From: Chlorops oryzae
Taxonomy: Eukaryota; Arthropoda; Insecta; Diptera; Chloropidae
NCBI GenBank assembly: GCA_020466095.1
Contig: CM035806.1
Coordinates: forward strand, 18,410,224 to 18,474,223
DNA: 64,000 bases
Reading direction: 5' to 3'
Shown piece after piece: positions 11,367 to 22,179 of this stretch (positions are counted from its first letter, which is position 1; each line of letters begins with the position of its first letter). Below the pieces are notes generated by a model. It ran no database searches and was not told where the DNA came from. It worked only from the letters and a program-made list of their open reading frames with translations. The position numbers were made by a program, and so were the translations under genes.

Positions 11367-11961
11367 AAAAGTCACTCTTTGCAATGCAGTTTATACGATC
11401 ACGGATTGAATTTTTTGAGGTTTTTTCCCCCCTTTTTTTTTCTTCGTTGCGTCGTTTTCGATTTCGTCAGTGTTGCAATGGAAAGTCTTGCTCGAAATAC
11501 CTAGTGAGAGAAAAAGAAAATAGAGAGATGATAATGATCATAGTTGCATTTATGATAAGAGAGAAACGTGGCGGACGAACGAAGAACCGGAGTGTCAAGT
11601 ATGAATGAACTTTAACTGATCTGATTATCAACTGATAATGATGATCTCGATAAAATTTTTCTAGAATTTTCTCTTGTTTTTCCAATTCGTGGCCGGTCAA
11701 ATGGGAGTGGTCTGCCCTTGTTTTTTTAAATTATTTTCTTCCCCCACACTCCTCCAATAAAATCAACAAAAAAATCAGTTATGTACTATGAGCTTCCGTA
11801 TTAATCATTTCACTACATTGCTTACTTAATAATAGAGATGAGGAGTACACTACAATCGGTATTGAACGACGTTTCACCTTCTGATAAGTAGATTCGATTT
11901 TTTGGCAATTTCGGCACTTCTTTTGAACAATAAGATTCTGAGAGTCCAAAGAAAATAAGTA
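10621..11961. other. Intergenic, GC-richer island and pyrimidine runs
   Basis: 10760-11000 is GC-richer than its surroundings and has CCCCGA/GATCGATC words. It could be an unannotated 5' exon, but no conserved ORF is seen. A (CT)n run lies at 11328-11363. From 11833 a TAGAGATGAGG word resembles a hAT-type end without a partner. Confidence 0.4.
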
Positions 11962-12116
11962 CAGTCTAATCTCTCTTAAGCGAACCCCTACGGGAACCAA
12001 AAAATATGTCCGCTTGAGAGGAAACTGTTTGAGAAGCATGAACTCTAGAGCATTCCCAAAAAGCATCCGTTTAAGAGGTGTGTCCGCTTAAGAGGAGTGT
12101 CCGCAAAGAGTGACTG
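11962..12116. mobile_element. pogo/Tigger-like MITE (CTCTTAAGCG family)
   Basis: It is TA-flanked, starts CAGTCTAATCTCTCTTAAGC and ends CCGCAAAGAGTGACTG. CTTAAGAGG/CCGCTTAAGAG words repeat inside. Truncated relatives start at 27958 and 53345 (CAGTGTACTCTCTC). Confidence 0.75.
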
Positions 12117-12872
12117 TATTACATTTCTAATTATTTTAATTTAAGAAAATTTATGATTATCTCCTTGCGTGCTAAAATTCCCGGCCTATTCCGGGGTCCG
12201 CAAAACGCGACCAATTCCTCCATTTTGTTCTAGCGGTTGCATCCTCCGCGATAAGTCCCACAGCCTCGAGGACCCATTTTACTAACGATATAGCCTTTAA
12301 GACAACAGATTAAATTGAGTAATTTATTTATTTATTTTTCGATGACTTTTTCATCACGGCGGCTTTTAGGGGTTCCAACCCCCCACCTAAAATAAATCAA
12401 AATTATTGTTCTGAAGTGATGCGTAAAAGCTAGGGCTCGGAAAATTGGCCTAAAAGAGAGAAGAATGCGTTAAAAACAATGAAAAAATTGTGGTGAGGTT
12501 TCTAAGTCTTAAGGCTGCGCGGCTGACCGCAACAAAGAATTCAGGATTATCAAACGAATGAGGACATTGAAACGGATCCATTGCAGAAGACTTCATAAAT
12601 GACGAATGAGGGCACCCTGTCACAGATATTTCCGGAGGATATTAAATTCCCTAGAAATTGAAAATTGAGCAAAAATTTCTCCGAAATCACAAATTACAAA
12701 ATCATATTCGCAAAAACGTGACGATTTCCGCAACTAGGCCTCCTCCGCTATCAAATTCATGCCATTCATGCTGACGTTTCCGATTACAAAGCCATCTTCA
12801 TACGACATCTGTATGTACATATGTATGTTATGTGTATCTACGTATGCATATGTATGTGATTGTACGTATTAA
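12117..12872. other. Intergenic, no gene seen
   Basis: It contains a TATG/CATA-rich stretch (12790-12870) next to the following MITE, and nothing coding. Confidence 0.4.
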
Positions 12873-13283
12873 CCCTGCAGTAATATGGACTGACCCAAGT
12901 GTAGCCTTCGGTCAGTCCTTCATGTTACCCGTACTAGTCCCCTCATAAGTCCACTTCTAATGTATTGAACTGACCTTTTTAACACGGGCCTGTCCTAGGG
13001 GAGGGACTAGTCCCCAAAACGGCTGTTTTTTTTTTGGGTCAATTGTCGTAATTTTATCTGGTTTTAGGATAGTCAAATGAGGAAAATAAAAAACAAATTT
13101 CTTATATATATCTTCTAAGTTGATGAAAGTGTCAATTACAGACTACCCATAAACCAACCCCTTTATTACCGACCGCCGGCCAGCCGAATTCAATGGAGCG
13201 AACTGTCATAATTTAACCGGTGGGGTTTGGACCGGTCAAAAGCCAGTCCTTCTTAAAAAACTGACCGGCTCATTACTGCAGGG
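12873..13283. mobile_element. Short inverted-repeat element, CCCTGCAGTAAT family, copy 2
   Basis: It starts CCCTGCAGTAATATGG and ends CATTACTGCAGGG, and is homologous to 66-585. TTAA immediately precedes the left end, as in piggyBac-like insertions, but the right flank is AAGC, so that assignment is not proven. Confidence 0.7.
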
Positions 13284-13849
13284 AAGCTATCAAATTCGAA
13301 TTCGCGTGAATTTTTTCTTCACGAGAAAGTATTCTTCCAGAATGACAGAGAGAAAGACTTTTCTAGGTCCTATCGTCGAATTGAGTTGTTGGTCATTTGC
13401 CAAGATATACCTACACTGACGAAAGCCAATAAAAACAAAAAAAAAAAAAAATAAATAATAATAATAAATAAAAGAAAAACAAACCCGAAAAGAACAAAAA
13501 ACAAAATAATCCGAATTATTTTCTCTTTCACGTTCCGCGATTGCATCAACGAAAATAGCCGTTTAGGTTATTAGCTTAGCTTTAGCTTAGTTTAGTAGTA
13601 GCGGAAATTTTAATAAAAATCATTTTCAATTTATTTCAGACAGATATTGTACCTACTTGCTAAAAACAACATGCCCCCTTCCCCATTGGGGGGGCGGGTC
13701 AGACAAACCGCGGCATGACCGAGAGAACACGCGGAGCACACGGTTTTTTTTTTGTATTTATTTATTATTATTAAACCACGATGATTTAATGCACTCCCCA
13801 ATTGGAAATGTCATCGTCGATGATTAATTGTCTGCGACGATTGTGGGTT
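13284..13849. other. Intergenic, no gene seen
   Basis: A-rich runs and a short GC-rich patch (13675-13740). No recognisable feature. Confidence 0.4.
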
Positions 13850-14340
13850 TTCAGCCTATATTTCCCTATGTTTGCGTATATTCGTCTATATTCACCAATA
13901 TTTGGGAAGATTTGCCCATAATTGCGCATATTTTTGCCGATGTTTACCTATATTTGCCTATACTTGCGTATATTTGCCTATATTTGGCCATATTTGCGCA
14001 CATATCTGCCCATATTTGAGCATATTTTTGCCTATATTTGTCTATATTTTTGCCTATATTTACGCATATTTTCGCCTATATTTGAGCATATTTTTGCCTA
14101 TATTTGACTATACTTGCGTTTATTTGCCTATATGTGCGCATAATTTTGCCTATATTTGCCCATATTTGCGCATATTTTTGCCTATATTTATCTATATTTG
14201 CCTATATTTGAGCATATTTTTGCCTATACTTGCATAAATTCACCTATTTTTCCCCATATTTGGCATATTTTCACCTATATTTGCATATACTTGCGTTTAT
14301 TTGCCTATATTTGCGCATATTTTTGCCTATATTTGCCTTA
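13850..14340. repeat. Short-period satellite (TATTTGCCTA)n
   Basis: About 490 bp of 10- to 12-bp units such as TATTTGCCTA, TATTTGCGCA and TATTTTTGCC. The mixed unit length leaves overlapping ORFs of up to 121 codons open in all + frames, encoding Ile/Tyr/Leu/Phe/Ala repeats. I read these as artefacts of the satellite. Confidence 0.9.
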
Positions 14341-15890
14341 AAGCTAAAGGTTATTTTGAGTAATGAAAAGGGCTTGGAAGAAAATGCTTCAAAAATGAAG
14401 AAAAATTCGTTAAAACCCATAAAAAATAATAGAAAAATCGCTTAACTCATTCCTTTGAAAAATGCTCTTAACGGTTTGGTTTTATGGCGATCAGTCGAAG
14501 ATATTAAGAAGATTTTCCAAATGCTTCCATTTGAACACTTTAAGGGCAATTTTTTCATCGTTTTTAAGGCAATTTTCGTCATTTTCAGGGCAGTTTTTTG
14601 TACTTTTTATTGCTTCTTTTTTGTAATTTTTAGGGTCTGTTTTTCAGTTCCTTTGTTAGTAAATAACAATTTTCTTTTAATGTAATTTTGCTATGATTTT
14701 TTCCCCCTAGAATTGACATTAACCTAGTCGTTCCTGCTCGGACTGACTGCAGTAAAAATGAAGTAAAAGTTCGTACGTATGCGTACAATATTGAGTGACG
14801 CTTACAATCAGTGATAATCATTGCAGTGAATTTATTTTATCACAAGATAACGCGGTAGACATCGCGCATTTTCAACAACTCAATCTCAATCTCTTTCACT
14901 CCCACGCTCTCTCTTTCTCTCTCGATCTCGCTCTCGCGCTCTGTTCACTGCCGGAGAATGCGAATGAGAACGAATGAGATGTAAATTTCAAATAAGATCA
15001 GTGAAGAATTATCGTGCACGGAATTGACTCGAATCTTTTTGAAATGCACTGAGCGAAACATGAATACAAAAAAAAACAATAAATTTTTTTTAAACATAAA
15101 TGTTCAAATTTTTTCCGCAATGGCTTCCTATGCCATCGGTTTGCAGACGTATTTTTTTTTTTCTTTTGAATCACAATAGTATGTTCTCGCTCGCACAAGC
15201 AATAGTTTTTCTGAGTGTACACACAGAATGCAATTTATTTTTTAAATCGTATTAAATTCACTCTAAATATGATATAATTTAATAATAATCATTATACAAT
15301 GGCAAAATGCGTGGTTATTTGAACGAAGTGTGCTTTTATTGTTGCTCCTTCGCCGGGTTCTCGAACTTTTCGCATTCGTATTGTCGTCTTATCTCCTTTG
15401 TGGCTTAATATACGACAATTTCTGGCTCAATGGCTAAACCATCGCTAAAATATCGCAATGGAATTGATGCTTAGATTTAAAAAAAAAAAATGCAATTCTT
15501 TTTTAAAAAATAAATAAAAATAGAGTTTTAAATTTTATTCAATAAAACCTGATATTTATTCAATTTATTTTCGTCTCAACACCCATTGAGAGCCACGATG
15601 TATGTATGTATGTATGTGCCCTAAATGTGTCAAAATGTGCTATGATCTGAAAACATACAAAAATTTGAAAAGACACAATCATTTTTTATTGGTTCAAAGG
15701 CTATTCGAATGCAATTGTTCGTCTGTCTGAATTTGTGGGCACGGCAGTTTTCATTGGGTTAAGGAAACTAGATCAAGCATGGGAAAATTCAATTAAATTT
15801 TATTAACTATTCAATGTTAAGTAGAAAAAATTTTCTTCAAAGTAAATAAAATAAATTCAAATTAATTTTTATTTGAAACGTCTCCTTTAA
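14341..15890. other. Intergenic, no gene seen
   Basis: A pyrimidine-rich stretch of CTCTCT words lies at 14885-14945, a (TATG)n run at 15598-15618, and A/T homopolymers elsewhere. No gene is supported. Confidence 0.4.
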
Positions 15891-16592
15891 CCCTTTAACG
15901 CATACAGGAGAATTTTTTTCCCACAAAATTATAACGATTTATTGCATTAACTATTTAAAATATATGTACATGGCTATAAACATTTAAATTTATGTGAAGA
16001 AAAATTTATCGCCGGTGTGTTAAAGGGTTAAAGCATAAGTATTAAAATATTGAAGTGCTTAAGAAAGCTTAATTCCTTCATTCCGTTATGAGCATTGGAC
16101 AATCTCAAGATAATTGAATTAGGAAAATTATATTAACCCTTTAAAGCATGAGGGAGAATTTTTTGCCCACATTATTATAACGATTTCTAGTGTTAACTAT
16201 TTAGAACATATGTAGCTATACATCTTAAGAGTTATGTGTAGATAAATTTATCCCCTGTGTGTTGAAGGGTTAAAGCTTGAGCATTAAAATATTAAAGTAC
16301 CTCTTTTAAAAAGCCTAATTCCTTCCTTCCGTTTTGGGAATTGAATATTCTCAAAATAATTGAACTACAAGAAATATTAACCCTTTAACGCATAACGGAG
16401 AAATTTTCGGCTTCATGATTTTAACAATTAATAGTATTTAATATTTGTTTAAACCATTTTGGGTTGGCGATTCGATTTGTCCGACAAAATGAGTGGTTAT
16501 TTCTTGTTTGCGGCTCAAAATGGGTTAAGAAAATACTATAAAACGTTAAATTTCAATGAGGAAAAATTTTTGTCCCCCTATGCTTTAAGGGG
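15891..16592. repeat. Three tandem copies of a TTAA-flanked MITE plus spacer
   Basis: Three MITE units lie at 15891-16027, 16137-16269 and 16381-16592. Each begins CCCTTTAA(C/A)GCAT, ends with the inverse and is flanked by TTAA on both sides, as in piggyBac-like elements. The spacers between them are also homologous (TTAATTCCTTC, TTGAATTAGGAAA), giving a period of about 245 bp. The third unit has a nested TTAA-flanked insert (about 16450-16524, CCATTTTGGG ends). Confidence 0.8.
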
Positions 16593-18694
16593 TTAAAGCC
16601 GCCTTTTATGTAACACTTTGAAGATGGGTCTGACCAGATTTTTATCCAATTTCTTTTCTTCTCTTTCTCCCTCACACACACTTTGTTGTTGCACACGCCA
16701 CGAGACGATTGAGTAATGAGCCAATATTTAATATGATCAAACATGATGCTCTGTTTATGGAACAACATTTTTGTTTTTTGTTTTTTATGTGGCGCTGAAA
16801 CAAAAGTAAAAACGAATTTCGTGAAAATATTTTCGCAACATAATTGACCGAAAAGCAACCAAAGGCATTCGCAACCGGTCAGCGGACGATGTTTAATTTA
16901 CCATTTCAGATTTTTATTTTTGTTTTTTTGTTTTACTACCAGCAAATCGAGGGGAATCATGGAATTCACCTGATTATGAAAGCAACCTGGTGCGTTTAGG
17001 TTCAAGTTGATCAAAAAATAAAAAAATTAAAATAATAAAAAAAACCATCAAAAATCAATAAAACAAAATTGTCTTGGACGAGCATGATTTTCGGGGAAAA
17101 ATAAATACGATCAAATGCATTTAAATTGTACCAGAGGAGAGGGCTTTGTGTGCATGTGTGTGTATCTCCCGAGCTTGATGGAAGCCGGAGAAGGTAGGGG
17201 GGGTACCTGGGCGACCGCGGTGAAAGGTGACTTCTCCCAATTGGGTCACTAAGCGTTGACCCTACCTCGTCCTTCCTCCTCCATGTTGTCTTGTGTATTA
17301 TGCGTTTTTTCATTATCAATCTTATCGGGTCCCCACTCGAGTTCGCAGGCCATCGCCCACGGCCTCGCGCCCAAAGGGTCCTCGCGCGAAGTCAATTGAA
17401 TGAACGATTTAAAAGGACTTATGGACTGTCCATTAATTACGTAAGAGAGGTTTCGACCATTTCTGACCTTACAGACTCCGATGTAAGAGAGCATAAGATT
17501 GAAGGATGCAGGCTACATAGTTCCACTGCGAGTTCGTTATCTTCTTTTATCGGATGAGCAGTTACCTATAGATCCCATGATTGTCTTTGCTATGCAAGGA
17601 GTTCCATGCGAGGGTTGACGTACCTCCATTTGGGAGTGTACGTTCGAGTGTACGATAAGTTCTCGGCCGTCAAAGTGGAGACTTAAAAAAAAAAAAAAAA
17701 ATCCTGTAGTGCTGGCGGCCACGATTTCGGGTAAATTTTTTTGTAGTTGAGTGTAAAAAAAAAATTGTAAAAAATTTATTAAAATTATGATTGAGCGTCC
17801 GGCTGTAATGGTGACAATTCTGCGTCGAATTCATTTTGTTTCATTAAAATCGGTCCAGTTGAGCTGGAGAAATTGTGGCCGCCAGTTAAAAACAAATGGT
17901 TTCGAGATACTTACATAAACTCGTTTTAGAGCAGACCTTGGTCGACAAAGAAGGCTATTTCGAATTTCGAAAAATCCTTTTAGCGCGATATTCTCAAAGC
18001 TATAAGAAAATGAAAAAGAAAGACAAAGACAATGCTTACACGATAGGAACCGATTTTTAGGTTCCCATTGCGCAGTTTCCTTGAAATATCCCTGAAAAAT
18101 CCTTTCTAGTAATACCTTTTTCAAGATTTTATATCTCAAAAACTAATTCAGATCGCAAGATGAAACAAATGGCCACATATATTTAATAAAACAAAGAATT
18201 ATAAAAAAATTGTTTATCAAAAAAAATAAAAAAATCGTGTACTGATAATTTTTGAACTTTTTTTAACCCCAAAAATTGTCCAAATTTTAGCGAGTCAAAG
18301 GTTTTTTTCTTTGTGTTTTTTTTTGGTCTCACGCATGTTTGCCATCAGTGAAAACTTGTATGTCCCCACAGTGACCCTTGAAGTGTAAGGTCATTTAAAT
18401 TTCATAAAAATGGTTTATTTAATAGGCAGTCTTTTAACATCGAGTTCAGCGATAGACGCAGAATATTATTCCCATAGTAAAGGACAAATCCTATTGCGTC
18501 GAGACTATTTGGTCTTCTGTTCCTTGCACTTGCGGGGAGGGGATTTCAACCACTAAAGAGAATAGCCCGAATAGTCTCCGAGAAGAACAAGACTAATGAA
18601 CAGCTGCATTTCAATTTATTCGAATTCGATTAAGCCACGTTAATTGAAAATGATGAATATGAAGATTTTAATTATTGTCGAAGAGCTTTCAATA
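16593..18694. other. Intergenic with one inverted-repeat unit
   Basis: No gene is seen. At 17425-17540 a GTCCATTAATTACGTAAG segment resembles the GTCCATACATTACGTCAA segment at 50208. The inverted-repeat unit at 17712-17885 is listed separately. Confidence 0.4.
17712..17885. repeat. Inverted-repeat unit with CTGGCGGCCAC ends
   Basis: CTGGCGGCCACGATTTC at 17712-17728 is inverted at 17869-17885 with one mismatch. The 174-bp unit is non-coding and probably a MITE remnant. No target duplication was recognised. Confidence 0.55.
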
Positions 18695-18892
18695 CACCGA
18701 GAGAAATAACAGCAGTTAAATCAACTACTTAGAACAGTTAAAGTAAGAGTGGTCAAATAAGCTGTATTCCGCGTTAAATGCACTGAAAAAGGCTGTCAAA
18801 TGAACAGTTGAAAAACAGTTACTTTTTATGTTCAAATTCGCTTTCGTTCACTTAAACGTATAAGTTCGCATTCTGATCAACCGTCTCCGGAG

Positions 18893-18962
18893 TTTTCGAT
18901 AGCTCAGTTGTTTAAGCTGTGACTCGACAGTCGTCAGCTTCGAGGTTCTATCCCTGCTGGCG
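18893..18962 (+). other. tRNA-like module 1 (box A and box B)
   Basis: TAGCTCAGTTG at 18900-18910 is a perfect box A. GGTTCTATCC at 18944-18953 is a box B variant at tRNA-like spacing. The acceptor arm does not pair well, so it is a tRNA-derived sequence and not a functional tRNA call. Confidence 0.55.
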
Positions 18963-19195
18963 GCGGGAATTTTTCTGGATTTTTTAATTACAGTTTTTTT
19001 TTGTTCAGAGTGTAGTTGTTTTGGAAGACAAAAATGTTCTCCTAAATTTTTAAGGTATTAATTTATTTAATTTTTTTTTTATGGTTCATTTTCAAGCAAT
19101 AAATTTTGGGAGTGAAACAATTCCTTAAGCACGTTCCCCAAAACTTGAGCAACCATAAACTCAAGTGAGCATTTTGACCAACCAATTAAATTCGT

Positions 19196-19266
19196 TCGTT
19201 TAGCGTAATGGTTAAGACGTTCGCCCAGCGAAGGGGTGGGCAGGGGTTCAAGGCTCGGCCGAGGCG
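19196..19266 (+). other. tRNA-like module 2
   Basis: TTAGCGTAATGGTTAAGACG resembles a D arm and box A. GGGGTTCAAGGCTC resembles box B. TTCGC/GCGAA can pair in the middle. It is unlike module 1 in sequence and appears to be a tRNA relic or SINE head. Confidence 0.5.
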
Positions 19267-20052
19267 AGAAAATTTAAAGAGATGAAAGAGAAAAAGATTT
19301 AAATAGAAACAAATAAATAAAGAAAAATATAATAATTTAATAAAAAAAAAAAAATATTAATAAAAGAAGATAAAAAAAAGTCAAAGCAAAAATTATTTTT
19401 TTTTCCCCAGTCGCTGGTGACAGTTGATTTAACCGCGAGACAGTTATATCAACCATCAGGTAGTTATATCCTTATTGACTGTGTTTGTACTGTTGAATTG
19501 ACCGCTACTACACATAAGCTAAGAATTAACGGTGAACTCGGTTATTTTAACCTGCTTTTTCAGTCAATATAACTACCTTTTTGTCTCGGTGTAGACACCA
19601 GAACTATGAATATATTGACCACTGTGATGACCTGGAAAAAACAAAGAAAATTTTCTTATTAAATGTCCATTGTATATCATGCGAACAAGCTTATTTTTTT
19701 TGGAATTTCGTCTTTTATCCGATTGATCGCGTCTTTTTGTGGTTTTGGGATCATTGGGACCTGTGAAAGAATACCTCATGCAATGCATAACCAAGAAAGG
19801 AAACATTTTGTTCACATATATATATTCATATTTAATTCACTGGAATTCAATCGTAAACACATTACTCATTTAACTTGTCTCGTTATTCAAAAGCCTTCTC
19901 GAAGGAAGGAAAAAATCGCTGATCGTGGATCGTGAATCTATGGGCGCGGCAGAGTTTTATTTATTTATTTATTTTTTTCATATGAAAGCAATACACAAAT
20001 AAATAAAAAAAAAATGCTGTCACGATTGAGCTTTTCGAGGTAATGGTAGCTC

Positions 20053-20705
20053 GGCACTCTTTGCGTCGAGGGTATGACGCGCTTGTGCGGTTGTGTGTAA
20101 CACCAAGAACCATTCAAAAAAGACTACTTATGTATAAGAAATACGTATATGTATAGAAATGATCAGCGTCACCAGGAGAACTGATTCAGCCATGTCCTTC
20201 TGTCTTTCTGCCTGTCTGACTGTCTGTCTATATACATATGTACATATTTGCCTTTCCGCCTATTTGTCTATTTGTCCGCCTTATTTTCTGTCTGTCCATC
20301 AGTCTCCCTATATGTCTGTCTGTCTTAATACAGTTTTCTTATTGAAGGAGTTGAGCTCTTTTGATAAAATTCGGTTGGTTCGGGTGGAATGATTAAAAGA
20401 TTAATTTTGAGAATGGACCACATCGGAACATTTTTAGGGGTACATACAGGTCTAGGGTCTGTCATGGAGACCACAAAAACTTTTCTAATATCAATGAATT
20501 TTTTAATTACAACTCATAGTTCAACTTCCGATTAAATTTCGAAGAATTAGAAAATTGGGCGTGGCAGAAGGGGGCGGTGTTCATTACACAACTGAATAGC
20601 AGTCGACATAATCTGAGTCTCCTTTATGGTCTTGAAAAATTCCAGAATATTTTGTCCTAATTATGCGGCCTAATTTAGCCTGACTAGAACAGCCTTACTT
20701 GTTTT
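20053..20705 (-). mobile_element. mini-me/DINE-1-like element
   Basis: On the minus strand it starts AACAAGTAAGGCTGTTCTAG, matching the left end at 47635, and ends near the TCGAGGGTAT word. It has the GATCAGCGTCACCAGGAGAA core beside a (GTCY)n tract at 20196-20330. Fly mini-me/DINE-1 elements are known for (TA)n and (GTCY)n proto-microsatellites. No ORF. Confidence 0.7.
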
Positions 20706-20868
20706 TTTTCTTTTCTTTTAATATTCGAAACGTGTTTTTTTTTTTGCATTATAGGTATTTTATGTACAATAAATCGAGAAATAAGACCTAAGAGGATCAT
20801 ATTATCAGCATTTAGAATTTCCTGACGTAGCATTTAAGAACGAAAAAGTTGCGACGGTCGTTAAGAAG

Positions 20869-20940
20869 TCCTCGATAGTATAGTGGTTAGTATCCCCGCC
20901 TGTCACGCGGGAGACCGGGGTTCAATTCCCCGTCGGGGAG
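20869..20940 (+). tRNA. tRNA-Asp (anticodon GTC)
   Basis: This 72-nt cloverleaf decodes aspartate (GAC/GAT). The acceptor stem pairs TCCTCGA with TCGGGGA, with discriminator G at 20940. The D arm holds TAGTATAGTGGTTAGTA, which is also box A. The anticodon arm is CCCGCCTGTCACGCGGG with GTC in the loop, and the T arm GGGGTTCAATTCCCC holds box B. No intron is present. A run of six T at 20948-20953 can terminate RNA polymerase III. All stems are intact, so it is likely functional. It stands alone, with the mini-me element ending 160 bp upstream. Confidence 0.97.
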
Positions 20941-20947
20941 AATTGAA

Positions 20948-20953
20948 TTTTTT
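20948..20953 (+). terminator. Pol III T-run terminator of tRNA-Asp
   Basis: Six consecutive T residues begin eight bases after the tRNA 3' end, followed by further T runs. Confidence 0.8.
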
Positions 20954-21621
20954 ATTCAATTTTTTTTTATTATTATTTTTTTTATTTTTTATAAAGTAAA
21001 CAAGAAAATTCCCGAACCCAAAAAACATAAATAGTTTATTGCATATATCGATCGCACCCTTGCTACTAAATCGACAAAACTCAAAATTTCGCATTTCTTG
21101 AAAATCATTCAATCTCTCTTGAAACTGAGGAGAAATAAAATTTTTTCTAATCTAATATTTCTCTTAATCGACTGCTGCATCAGTCAATATAAGCGTTAAT
21201 TCTCTAGGTGTTGGATTTCTTACAGAAAAATTCAATCAAACATAAAAAAATTGATTGAAAAAGTTTTGAATTGTGCCAATTTATTAGCAAGGCTGCGATA
21301 TGTATAGTTTATGAAAAATGATTTAGGATATCTTTTTTGGAATTTCATGTTCAAAAACCTCTTTAACGGTATATATTGAGTAGACATCTTTTAAACGGGA
21401 TGGGGGCAGGTGTCCCCCTGGTCTTCTGTGAACACGTCCATTCACTTCCACACCAAATATCGCAGAAAAATCTCAACTCCTTCAATATTGAACTAAATTA
21501 AATCGTACCTCTTGATTGATTCAATCAAAGAACACTATGCAATGGCGGGCAGAAAAAAAAACTTTCAATTTCAAACAAGACAAGAAAAGTCTTTCCAGAT
21601 CGACAATTTTATACTCTATAC
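20954..21621. other. Intergenic, no gene seen
   Basis: AT-rich unique-looking sequence without recognisable features. Confidence 0.4.
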
Positions 21622-22179
21622 TAGTGATGTAAAAAAAAAGTATTAACCGATTAATTGAAAAAACGGTTAATCGAAGAGAGCAATTAATAATTACAATTAA
21701 TTGCAGTCAATTAACCGATTAACCGGTGTTTTCGACAAAAAAAAAAAAGACGCTTGCAAGTGAAGATTTTCCTATAAAACCAACACTCGGCTATAGCCTT
21801 CCTTGTCTACTAAATACCGTGTACCGTGAACCGTGTACTAAAAATGAAAAAAAGGTTAAGTATTTTTCTAAAGAATTAAAGAAATTTTTACTTTTTTATG
21901 AAAGACAACAAAAGATGATTGTTTAGGATATTCCCTTAAAACAAATCGTTAAAACCTTGTGGTCACAAATTCTTCTCTTTAAAAAATCTTCACGCTTCGC
22001 TTCTTGGCGCCATTTCAGAAAATGACTTTTAATAGCGATATTCGAATTTTCGATTATTTTATTAGTTAATCAGTTAATCAACGATTAATTGATAGCAAAA
22101 AAAAACCGGTTAAAATTAGTCGTTAATCGAACGAAAATAACCGATTAACCGAAATTTTCGGTTAATTCTGACATCACTA
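21622..22179. mobile_element. hAT-like MITE with GATTAACCG arrays
   Basis: The ends TAGTGATGT and ACATCACTA are inverted. The flanks CTCTATAC (21614-21621) and CTCTACAC (22180-22187) form an 8-bp duplication with one mismatch. The subterminal regions are filled with CCGATTAACCG/CGGTTAAT words. The short ORF at 21726 has no recognised domain. Confidence 0.8.

Larger units (their letters stand above)
18695..19591. mobile_element. TA-flanked inverted-repeat element with two tRNA-like modules
   Basis: The ends CACCGAGAGAAA and TTTTTGTCTCGGTG are inverted and TA lies on both sides (18693-18694, 19592-19593), suggesting Tc1/mariner-type mobilisation. Subterminal CAGTTA/TAACTG words recur in both halves. 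No transposase ORF is present. Two different tRNA-like sequences lie inside. Confidence 0.75.

Noticed and set aside
17249..17494. 81-codon minus-strand ORF with YVINGQSI
   Set aside because: It overlaps an interspersed ACGTAAG-type segment. The similarity to a protein could not be supported.
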